Below are positions 1 to 6,050 of a stretch of 11,676 nt of DNA, piece after piece. The stretch covers positions 1-11,676 of the forward strand of contig JBOHRF010000147.1 in NCBI GenBank assembly GCA_050732575.1, written 5' to 3'. Within the stretch, counting starts at the first letter, position 1. Each line of letters opens with the position of its first letter. The position numbers were made by a program, and so were the translations under genes. The notes beneath the pieces were generated by a model. It saw only the letters and a list, made by a program, of their open reading frames with translations. It was not told the origin of the DNA and did not search any database. Origin of the DNA: JBBDWZ01 sp050732575 (GTDB taxonomy: Bacteria; Gemmatimonadota; Gemmatimonadetes; Longimicrobiales; RSA9).

Positions 1-365
1 TCAACGGTGCCCCCCGTGTGACCCAGCCCGCGGCCGCTCATCATGGGCACCACCACACCCAGGGAGGCGACCAGCGGCGCCAGCACGAGCGATGCCTTGT
101 CGCCCACACCGCCGGTCGAGTGTTTGTCGATCTTGGGTCCGGTCACATGGGAGAGATCGAGCACGACGCCCGAGGCCAGCATCACCTCGACCAGAGCGCC
201 CAGTTCATCGGGGGTGAAGCCGCGGATATACGCAGCCATGAGCAGGGCAGACATCTGGTAGTCGGGCAGACGGTCTTCGGCGTAGGCGCGGAAGAATGCG
301 CGCAACTCGTCCGGCTCCAGCTCCTGGCCGTCCCGCTTACGGCGTATTAGCTGATAGGGAATCAC
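1..365 (-). CDS. deoA: Pyrimidine-nucleoside / thymidine phosphorylase (5' part only)
   Basis: The cytoplasmic enzyme splits thymidine (and often uridine) with phosphate into the free base and (deoxy)ribose-1-phosphate, in pyrimidine salvage. The first 121 residues are present and the gene leaves the window at base 1; the family is usually about 430-440 residues. The N-terminal helical domain is typical (IRRKRDG at 7-13, PDYQMSALLMA at 34-44). It is followed by the phosphate-binding loop KHSTGGVGDK (81-90) and the family signature SGRGLGHTGGT (110-120). I chose the GTG at 365 because it places these motifs at the usual distance from the N-terminus and overlaps the upstream ytxH stop codon as GTGA, suggesting translational coupling. 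No strong ribosome-binding site is visible. Whether it prefers thymidine alone (DeoA) or both pyrimidine nucleosides (Pdp) cannot be told from this fragment. Confidence 0.9.
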   Translation of the reverse strand, partial: MIPYQLIRRKRDGQELEPDELRAFFRAYAEDRLPDYQMSALLMAAYIRGFTPDELGALVEVMLASGVVLDLSHVTGPKIDKHSTGGVGDKASLVLAPLVASLGVVVPMMSGRGLGHTGGTV

Positions 366-598
366 TCGGAAGCGAAGCGACGACGCCCCGCGCGTAATGC
401 CGAGTTGAACTCGTCAGACCAGTCACCCAACTGCTCACGCGCGCGTTCCTGCGCACTCACCACGCGGCGCAGCATCTTGCGGCGCGTTCGCTTGCCACTC
501 GCTGGCGCCGCCAGCAACGCCAGTCCGGCGCCCAGCATGACCCCCACGATCAGACCGGTCACAAACGGGACCGTAGACTTCGGTTCGTCGAAATACAT
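362..598 (-). CDS. Small YtxH-like membrane protein
   Basis: This predicted 78-residue protein matches the YtxH pattern: one glycine-rich hydrophobic N-terminal segment (about residues 12-31, GLIVGVMLGAGLALLAAP), then SGKRTRRKM and a charged, probably helical tail rich in Arg and Glu. YtxH proteins are small, stress-linked and of unknown molecular function. The tail would lie in the cytoplasm by the positive-inside rule. The same frame stays open up to 718, but the ATG at 598 is preferred because a strong GAGGAGG ribosome-binding site lies 5 nt upstream and the extra 40 residues have no YtxH character. Its stop overlaps the downstream phosphorylase start by 4 nt, so the two are probably co-transcribed. 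A promoter candidate lies just upstream. The functional link to nucleoside salvage is unclear. Confidence 0.8.
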   Translation of the reverse strand: MYFDEPKSTVPFVTGLIVGVMLGAGLALLAAPASGKRTRRKMLRRVVSAQERAREQLGDWSDEFNSALRAGRRRFASE

Positions 599-603
599 CC
601 CAG

Positions 604-610
604 CCTCCTC
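604..610 (-). promoter_or_regulatory. Ribosome-binding site that fixes the ytxH start
   Basis: GAGGAGG on the minus strand lies 5 nt before the ATG at 598. It is the reason for preferring the 78-residue protein over the longer open frame. Confidence 0.75.
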
Positions 611-621
611 AACTTCACAGC

Positions 622-650
622 AATGTACGCGTGCCCTCCACGTCGGCCAA
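622..650 (-). promoter_or_regulatory. Candidate sigma70-type promoter of ytxH-deoA
   Basis: On the minus strand TTGGCC (bases 650-645) is followed by a 17-nt spacer and TACATT (627-622); each box matches 4 of 6 consensus positions. Transcription would begin near base 615, leaving a short leader holding the GAGGAGG site. This is a pattern match only. Confidence 0.35.
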
Positions 651-719
651 ACACCGGGCGCGGCTTCGCTAATTCCAGGGCTGGCCCGGTCTGGCATTCC
701 TTCTGCAGTTTGGTACACC

Positions 720-1703
720 GTGAACTACGTCACCGTACCGCAGCAGAGAGCCGCCACCGACGTGCCGGGCCGCATCCTGGTGGTGGACGACAACAGTGAC
801 AATGTCGAGATCATTGCCACGCGTCTCCGTTTCCGCGGTTATGAGGTCCTCGAGGCCACCAACGGTCGGAAGGCCTTGGAACGAGTCAAGCAGGACGCGC
901 CGGACCTGATCCTGCTCGATGTCATGCTGCCCGACATCGATGGTTATGAGATCTCGCGCCGCATCAAGGGTGATGAAAACCTCCCCTTCATTCCCATCAT
1001 CCTGGTCACGGCCCGGGACTCGACCCAGGACAAGGTGGCCGGTCTCGATGCGGGCGCGGATGATTACCTGACCAAGCCCATCAACTTCCCGGAGCTGGAA
1101 GCGCGCGTGCGCTCCATGCTGCGCATCAAGCGGCTCCAGGATGAGTTGGAGGAAAAGAACACCGAGCTGGAGCGGCTCAGCATCAGTGATGGCCTGACCG
1201 GACTGTTCAACCATCGCCACATCTTTGGCCTGCTGCACGAAGAATTCGAGCGCGCCAACCGCACCAGTGAACGACTCACGGTCGCCATGTTCGACCTCGA
1301 TCATTTCAAAGCCGTGAACGACAACTACGGCCACCCGGCCGGCGACCGGGTGCTCGAGCAGTTCGCGGAAATCCTGCGCGAATCCGCACGCGAAATCGAT
1401 CGCCTGGGCCGCTACGGCGGCGAGGAGTTCGTAGCCTTGCTGCCCGACACGGGCATTGAAGATGGCATTGTCTTCGTCGAGCGCGTACGCCGAGAAGTCG
1501 CACGCCGGCCCTTCATGATTGGACGGGATGAACCGTTGAGCATGACCACATCGTGCGGTGTCGCCACCTATCCGCACGAGTTGATTCACGATCCCGAAAC
1601 GCTGGTGCGCCTGGCCGATGAAGCGCTCTATGCCGCCAAAGCAGCCGGACGCAACCGCGCCATGCGCTTCGACGAATTGCCTGAAGAAGTACTCACTCCC
1701 TGA
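720..1703 (+). CDS. Response regulator with GGDEF output (PleD-like diguanylate cyclase)
   Basis: The 327-residue predicted cytoplasmic protein should make cyclic di-GMP from two GTP when phosphorylated by a partner histidine kinase. The receiver domain (about 18-136) has the acidic pair D23/D24, phospho-acceptor D67 in LLDVMLPD, T97 and K119. A short charged helix (138-153) leads into the GGDEF domain (about 154-320). There DGLTGL (157-162), metal-binding FDLD (D192), N200, D209 and an intact GGEEF (233-237) predict an active cyclase. REID at 224-227 is the RxxD inhibitory site at the PleD spacing, predicting product feedback. The frame is open back to 405, but that part is antisense to ytxH. 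I chose the GTG at 720; the GTG at 762 is possible, and neither has a clear ribosome-binding site, so the message may be leaderless. No kinase gene is adjacent. Confidence 0.9.
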   Translation: MNYVTVPQQRAATDVPGRILVVDDNSDNVEIIATRLRFRGYEVLEATNGRKALERVKQDAPDLILLDVMLPDIDGYEISRRIKGDENLPFIPIILVTARDSTQDKVAGLDAGADDYLTKPINFPELEARVRSMLRIKRLQDELEEKNTELERLSISDGLTGLFNHRHIFGLLHEEFERANRTSERLTVAMFDLDHFKAVNDNYGHPAGDRVLEQFAEILRESAREIDRLGRYGGEEFVALLPDTGIEDGIVFVERVRREVARRPFMIGRDEPLSMTTSCGVATYPHELIHDPETLVRLADEALYAAKAAGRNRAMRFDELPEEVLTP

Positions 1704-1712
1704 CTGCGCTTT

Positions 1713-1760
1713 TCACCGTTCCTCACCGTTTATACATTCGTTCGCTTCAGGTCGTTTCAG
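1713..1760 (+). repeat. Two tandem repeat pairs with 10-bp period in the ligA leader
   Basis: TCACCGTT occurs at 1713-1720 and again at 1723-1730. After a -10-like TATACATT (1731-1738), TCGCTTCAG (1742-1750) is followed by TCGTTTCAG (1752-1760), 8 of 9 bases alike. Both pairs repeat every 10 bp, about one DNA turn, so they lie on one helix face. This could be a regulator-binding site, but no known operator is recognised. Confidence 0.4.
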
Positions 1761-1763
1761 CAT

Positions 1764-1770
1764 AGAGAGG
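1764..1770 (+). promoter_or_regulatory. Ribosome-binding site that fixes the ligA TTG start
   Basis: AGAGAGG lies 7 nt before the TTG at 1778. No ATG or GTG offers a better-placed start for the complete adenylation domain, so this site supports TTG initiation. Confidence 0.6.
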
Positions 1771-1777
1771 TTGGACC

Positions 1778-3802
1778 TTGGATCTCGCCGTTCTGGCCGA
1801 GCGCGCCACCGAGCTGCGCCACATTCTGACCGTGGCCAGCTACCAGTATTTCGTGGAAGACGCACCGCGCATGTCGGATCAGGAGTACGATCGGCTGCTG
1901 CGCGAGCTGCGCGAGATCGAAGCCGCTCATCCCGAACTGCAGACACCAGACTCGCCCACGCTGCGCATTGGCACCGAGGCATCTGCGCAATTTCAGAAGG
2001 TGCAGCACCTGGCGCCCATGTATTCCATGGATAATGCGTTCGATACGGATGACCTGCAGCGCTGGGAAGATCGCAATGCCCGTATAGCCAGCGAGGTGCG
2101 CTCGGCCGGCTACATAATCGAGCTGAAGATCGATGGCGCGGCCGTTTCGCTGCGCTACGAGAAGGGCGTGCTGATGCGCGGCGCCACGCGCGGCAATGGT
2201 GTGCTGGGTGAAGACATCACGCCCAACATCCGCACCGTGCGCGAAGTGCCGTTGCGGTTGCGTGGCGAGTCGATTCCATCGGTCTTGGAAATCCGCGGCG
2301 AGATCTACATGCCGTTCTCCGGTTTCCGCGAGCTGAACGAGCGGCGCGCCGCAGCCGGCGAAGGCACCTTTGCCAATCCGCGGAACGCGGCCGCAGGTGG
2401 GTTGCGCCAGCTCGATCCGCGCGCCACTGCCGACCGCCCTCTGCGCTTCTTTGCGTATCAGGTGCAACTCGATCCAGCGTCGCCCCAGAGATTGGCCGCC
2501 ATCACACAAGAGGACGTACTAAATCTTTTGCAGTCGTGGGGCTTGCCGGTCAATCCACAGCGTGCAGAGGCCCGTGACCTTCAAGGTGTGCTCGAGTTCG
2601 CCCAGCAGGTGGAGCGCACGCGCGGCGATCTCGACTATGCGATTGACGGCATTGTCGTGAAGGTGAGCTCGCTGCGCCTCTGGGAAGAGCTGGGCGTAGT
2701 GGGCGGGCGCGATCCGCGCTGGTCCATTGCCTACAAGTTTGCGCCTGATCTGGCCACCACGCGCCTGCTTGGCATCGAGATCAATGTCGGCCGCACCGGT
2801 TCGCTGAATCCGTACGCCGTGCTCGAGCCCGTCATTATTGGCGGCGCAACCGTGCAGCGCGCCACACTCCATAATTTCGAGGATATTGCGCGCAAAGACG
2901 TGCGCGTGGGTGATCTCGTGCTGGTCAAGCGCGCGGGCGAAGTCATTCCGCAGGTCGTTTCTCCCATTACCGACCAGCGCACCGGAAGCGAGCAGCCATT
3001 TCAGCCGCCCACCGTCTGTCCCGCTTGTGGCTCGGTGGTGGAGCACCCGCCCGACGAAGTCATGATCTATTGCCCAAACAGCTCGTGTCCGGATCGCATC
3101 CATTGGGGAGTGGTCCATTTCGTTTCACAGGGCGCCATGGACATCCGCGGACTGGGCGAGCGCACGGTCAAACAGCTACTCGAACACGGGCTGGTGAACG
3201 ACTATGCCGATTTGTATCACTTGACCAGCGAGCACCTGCTCCAGCTCGAGGGCTTTGCCGAACTGTCCGCCGCCAACCTGTTGGCCGCCCTGGCCGAGTC
3301 TCGCAATCGGCCACTCTCCCGCTTGCTTTTTGCCCTGGGCATCCGCCACGTGGGCGCACATGCGGCACAAATCCTGGCGCGCCATTACGGCACACTTGAA
3401 ACTCTGGTGCAGGCCGGGCCCGATGATTACGCTACCGTGCACGGTATTGGCGACACGACCGCCTCCGCGCTGGGCGCGTTTCTGCAGGATGCGGGGAATC
3501 AGCGGCTGTTGCAGCGCCTGCGCGAGACCGGTGTAAATACAACGGAACCGGTCGAGCAGGCGGCCGAGCAGCCGCTCAAGGGCAAGACCTTCGTGATTAC
3601 GGGTACACACGCCTCGCCGCGCAAAGAACTGCTCGATTTGATTGAACGTCATGGCGGCCGGGTCACAGGTAGTGTCACACGCGCCACGGATTACCTGGTA
3701 TTGGGTGACGATCCGGGCTCGAAGGCGGACAAGGCACGCGAGCTGGGTGTGAGCATGATTGATGAATCGCAGCTACGCGCCCTGGTGGCAGCACTACACT
3801 AG
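1778..3802 (+). CDS. ligA: NAD+-dependent DNA ligase LigA
   Basis: LigA seals nicks in duplex DNA during replication and repair, using NAD+ to form an enzyme-AMP intermediate. The 674-residue protein has the usual length and all domains. The N-terminal NAD+-binding Ia region (about 1-65) has SYQYFVEDAP and MSDQEYDRLLREL. The adenylation domain has ELKIDG with nucleophile K117 and the conserved GEIYMPFSGF and FANPRNAAAGGLRQLDP motifs. An OB fold (about 318-400) has GRTGSLNPYAVLEPV. A Cys4 zinc finger uses C414, C417, C432 and C437. Helix-hairpin-helix repeats (about 445-590) precede a C-terminal BRCT domain (about 598-674, KGKTFVITGT). Translation starts at TTG, supported by AGAGAGG 7 nt upstream. 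It appears to be the first gene of a run with V4R, ruvX and mltG; the 74-bp leader holds phased repeats and a weak -10-like TATACA. Confidence 0.97.
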   Translation: MDLAVLAERATELRHILTVASYQYFVEDAPRMSDQEYDRLLRELREIEAAHPELQTPDSPTLRIGTEASAQFQKVQHLAPMYSMDNAFDTDDLQRWEDRNARIASEVRSAGYIIELKIDGAAVSLRYEKGVLMRGATRGNGVLGEDITPNIRTVREVPLRLRGESIPSVLEIRGEIYMPFSGFRELNERRAAAGEGTFANPRNAAAGGLRQLDPRATADRPLRFFAYQVQLDPASPQRLAAITQEDVLNLLQSWGLPVNPQRAEARDLQGVLEFAQQVERTRGDLDYAIDGIVVKVSSLRLWEELGVVGGRDPRWSIAYKFAPDLATTRLLGIEINVGRTGSLNPYAVLEPVIIGGATVQRATLHNFEDIARKDVRVGDLVLVKRAGEVIPQVVSPITDQRTGSEQPFQPPTVCPACGSVVEHPPDEVMIYCPNSSCPDRIHWGVVHFVSQGAMDIRGLGERTVKQLLEHGLVNDYADLYHLTSEHLLQLEGFAELSAANLLAALAESRNRPLSRLLFALGIRHVGAHAAQILARHYGTLETLVQAGPDDYATVHGIGDTTASALGAFLQDAGNQRLLQRLRETGVNTTEPVEQAAEQPLKGKTFVITGTHASPRKELLDLIERHGGRVTGSVTRATDYLVLGDDPGSKADKARELGVSMIDESQLRALVAALH

Positions 3803-3825
3803 CAGCAACTGAGGAGAGTCAAAAC

Positions 3826-4386
3826 ATGAGTCGTCCTGGCTCACGCCCAGCGGAACTCGCACTGCCTGTTTCATCGCTGGCAGCGCTGCGTGCAGCGTTG
3901 GCTGATGAAGTAGGCGCTGACGCGGCTGCCAACGCATTGCGCGCCGCTGGTTATGCGGCCGGAGATGGAATGTTCACCGCGCTGACGCAACCGTTTGGCG
4001 GCGATGGCGAGGCGGGTCCGGGCTTCGATAGTGTCAGCGCCAACACCTTCTGGCGCCGCCTTTCCGAGCTGTTCTCAACCCGTGGTTGGGGTACGCTGGC
4101 TCACGAACCGGTGCACCCGGGCGTTGGTGTGCTTCAAACCAGCAACTGGGTGGAAGTGGAGCTGGATAGCGCCACCCGACCGAGTTGCTATTTCACGACT
4201 GGACTGCTGGCCAATTTGCTCGGCCACGCTGCGGAAGCCGAAATCGCCGTGCTCGAGGTCGAGTGCCGTTCGCGCGGCGATGCACGTTGTCGCTTTTTGT
4301 TCGGCGCACCGGTCACGCTGGAGGCGCTGTACGGCCGACTGCGTGCGGGTGAGTCCGTTGACGAGTCCATCGAGTCACTGGTGTAG
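3826..4386 (+). CDS. V4R (4-vinyl reductase) domain protein
   Basis: This 186-residue predicted cytoplasmic protein belongs to the V4R superfamily, small-molecule-binding domains related to bacteriochlorophyll-biosynthesis BchJ and to ligand-sensing parts of some regulators. The V4R core (about 70-162) contains FWRRLSELFSTRGWG (75-89), FTTGLLANLLGHAAE (123-137) and the typical C-R-x2-G-D-x2-C-R-F end at 147-157, with cysteines C147 and C155. An alanine-rich helical segment (about 15-55, ALRAAGYAAGDGMF) precedes it, as is common in the family. No DNA-binding or enzymatic domain is fused to it. A good GAGGAG site lies 9 nt before the ATG. It sits 23 bp after ligA and its stop abuts the ruvX start, so it is probably co-expressed with DNA-maintenance genes. 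Its ligand and role are unknown; photosynthesis is not implied. Confidence 0.85.
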   Translation: MSRPGSRPAELALPVSSLAALRAALADEVGADAAANALRAAGYAAGDGMFTALTQPFGGDGEAGPGFDSVSANTFWRRLSELFSTRGWGTLAHEPVHPGVGVLQTSNWVEVELDSATRPSCYFTTGLLANLLGHAAEAEIAVLEVECRSRGDARCRFLFGAPVTLEALYGRLRAGESVDESIESLV

Positions 4387-4815
4387 GTGGATCGGATACT
4401 CGGCATCGACTTTGGGAGCCGCCGTGTAGGGTTGGCCCTGAGCGATCCGACTGCCACTATTGCGCAGCCCTTGCCCACGTTGAAACGACGCATCGGCAAG
4501 CGTCCCCCCGTAGCTGCCATCGCCAGTCTCGCGCTCGAGCAGCAGGTCAGCGAAATCGTCATCGGTTTGCCACTCACGCTGGAGGGCGAGGAATCAGAAT
4601 GGTCGGCCGAAGTGCGCGCATTCGGCGCAAAACTCGCAGAACGGACAAGTGTGACTGTTGCTTTTATCGATGAGCGGATGACTTCGGTCGTGGCCGAGCG
4701 TACCGTGCGCTCGCTGGGACTCAAGCGCTCCGAGCGCGAGCGCAAGGAACGGGTCGATGCTACGGCCGCCGTGCTCATCCTGCAGGCCTACCTGGATCGG
4801 AGGCCGCGTGGCTAG
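4387..4815 (+). CDS. ruvX: Holliday junction resolvase-like RuvX/YqgF
   Basis: RuvX (YqgF) is a small RNase H-fold nuclease implicated in Holliday-junction resolution and, in E. coli, in pre-16S rRNA 5' processing. The predicted 142-residue protein has normal family length. It shows the first strand GIDFGSRRVGLALSD with acidic D8, the IVIGLPLTLEGEE strand (57-69), the DERMTS motif (95-100), and the C-terminal KERVDATAAVLILQAYLD (120-137) with acidic D124. The canonical acidic residues are therefore present and it should be active. The GTG start directly follows the V4R stop codon (TAG then GTG) and no strong ribosome-binding site is seen, so translation is probably coupled. Its last 8 bases overlap mltG. 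The pairing of ruvX with mltG is common in bacteria. Confidence 0.95.
   Translation: MDRILGIDFGSRRVGLALSDPTATIAQPLPTLKRRIGKRPPVAAIASLALEQQVSEIVIGLPLTLEGEESEWSAEVRAFGAKLAERTSVTVAFIDERMTSVVAERTVRSLGLKRSERERKERVDATAAVLILQAYLDRRPRG
4799..4803 (+). promoter_or_regulatory. Ribosome-binding site that fixes the mltG GTG start
   Basis: GGAGG inside the ruvX 3' end lies 4 nt before the GTG at 4808. It supports a start overlapping ruvX by 8 nt and hence the lipoprotein signal peptide of MltG. Confidence 0.6.
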
Positions 4816-5800
4816 GTGGACGGGACTGGTTGCCCTGGCCACCGCATTGGTGGTCGGCTGTGCCCAGCCGACGGGCGAGGTTGTGCGTGTGCACGTGCCA
4901 CCCGGCGCGGCCTTTTCACAGGTGACCGACACCTTGAGCGCACGCGGCATCATCCGCTTTGCACCCGTTTTTGTTCTTTACGCGCGGGCCACCGGAAGCG
5001 CGCATGTGGCCCGGCCCGGCACGTATGGCTTTCGCCGCGGTGAAGCCTGGTCGCAGATCCTGGAGGACTTGCGGGAGGGCCGAACTCTGCGCGCGCGCTT
5101 TGTGATCCCCGAGGGGTGGAATCTGGATCGCATTGCCGCCCGCATTGCCCATTTCACGGAAGGCGATTCGGCGGCCGTCCTGGGTCAATTGATCGATTCC
5201 GCCTTTGTTGCCCGCTTCGACGTGCCGGGCCCCACGCTGGAAGGCTATCTCTATCCGGCCACCTACGAATTCGCCGTCGATATTCCGATCGATTCGCTGG
5301 TCGCGCAGCTCGTCGGCCGCTATCGACAGGTCTGGACCGCGCCCCGCCGCGCCCGTGCGGATTCCCTCGATTTTTCAGAGCGCGAGGTCGTCACCCTCGC
5401 CTCGATCGTGGAGACCGAAGCCAAGCAACGGACGGAAATGCCGCAAATCGCATCCGTTTATCACAATCGCCTCAAGATCGGTTACCCACTGCAAGCCGAT
5501 CCCACGGTTCAGTATGCTCTGGGCCGGCACCGTACGCGGCTGTTCCAGGGCGATATCCGGCGCGTCGAGGAGCATCCCTACAACACGTACCGCATCCGTG
5601 GACTCCCACCCGGCCCCATCGCATCACCCAGCGATGCGGCCATCGACGCGGTCCTGAGTCCGGCCCGCACCAACTTCCTCTATTTCGTGGCAAAGCCGGA
5701 TGGCACCCACATCTTTACGCGCTCTCTGGACGAGCATAACCAGGCCAGGCGGATTGCCCGCAGAGCCTGGGACGCTGCCCAGGTGGGGCGGTCGAGATAG
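4808..5800 (+). CDS. mltG: Endolytic murein transglycosylase MltG (YceG-like), predicted lipoprotein
   Basis: MltG cleaves nascent peptidoglycan strands within the chain and is thought to set glycan length by releasing strands from the synthases. The 330-residue protein is of family size. A LysM-like region (about 24-110, VVRVHVPPGAAFSQV, LREGRTL) is followed by the YceG catalytic domain. It has PGPTLEGYLYPATYEF, VVTLASIVETEAK with probable catalytic E202 (the E. coli E218 position), NRL, LQADPTVQYALG, and the end motif YNTYRIRGLPPGPIASP. Most MltG proteins have one N-terminal membrane helix. Here MARWTGLVALATALVVGC ends in a VVGC lipobox with C18 as acceptor, so lipid anchoring is predicted. 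The GTG start overlaps ruvX by 8 nt and has GGAGG 4 nt before it. No clear terminator follows. Confidence 0.95.
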   Translation: MARWTGLVALATALVVGCAQPTGEVVRVHVPPGAAFSQVTDTLSARGIIRFAPVFVLYARATGSAHVARPGTYGFRRGEAWSQILEDLREGRTLRARFVIPEGWNLDRIAARIAHFTEGDSAAVLGQLIDSAFVARFDVPGPTLEGYLYPATYEFAVDIPIDSLVAQLVGRYRQVWTAPRRARADSLDFSEREVVTLASIVETEAKQRTEMPQIASVYHNRLKIGYPLQADPTVQYALGRHRTRLFQGDIRRVEEHPYNTYRIRGLPPGPIASPSDAAIDAVLSPARTNFLYFVAKPDGTHIFTRSLDEHNQARRIARRAWDAAQVGRSR

Positions 5801-5855
5801 GACTCGCAACTGACGCCGGTCTGATCCCCAGCTCCATCTTCATTGCCGCCTGATG

Positions 5856-5885
5856 TTGACGGGCGAGAGCGCAAAGCCGTACGAT
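5856..5885 (+). promoter_or_regulatory. Candidate sigma70-type promoter of the envelope gene cluster
   Basis: TTGACG (5856-5861, 5 of 6 consensus) and TACGAT (5880-5885, 4 of 6) are 18 nt apart. Transcription would begin near 5892, giving a leader of about 160 nt before the ATG at 6051. I found no gene, strong terminator or known riboswitch in 5801-6050, only short imperfect hairpins. Confidence 0.45.
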
Positions 5886-6038
5886 CCATTACCCGCGCTC
5901 GCGTGAGCCCCTCGGGCCAGCCCGCGCGGACGAAGTGCATACGTTCCGGGCGGTAGTACGCACAGCCTCAGCTGCGCCAACCGTTCAGACTCAGCCTTCG
6001 GACCAAACACTCGCCCCGTCTTAGGTCGAACTTCTGCT

Positions 6039-6043
6039 GGAGG
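6039..6043 (+). promoter_or_regulatory. Ribosome-binding site for the TPR/CsgG-like gene
   Basis: GGAGG lies 7 nt before the ATG at 6051 and 4 nt before an in-frame GTG at 6048. Spacing favours the ATG. Confidence 0.65.
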
Positions 6044-6050
6044 AAATGTG

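Noticed and set aside
599..718. Longer version of the YtxH-like protein
   Set aside because: The extra 40 residues resemble no YtxH, and a strong GAGGAGG site points to the internal ATG at 598.
405..719. N-terminal extension of the response regulator frame
   Set aside because: This part is antisense to ytxH, lacks any domain and would place 105 low-complexity residues before the receiver domain.
669..1589. A 306-codon antisense frame over the REC-GGDEF gene
   Set aside because: The plus-strand protein carries every expected motif. The antisense product has no recognisable feature.
5801..6047. Possible RNA gene, riboswitch or mltG terminator in the leader before the CsgG-like gene
   Set aside because: Only short imperfect stems are seen (for example CGGG/CCCG around a CCAG loop), with no T-run and no known conserved core.
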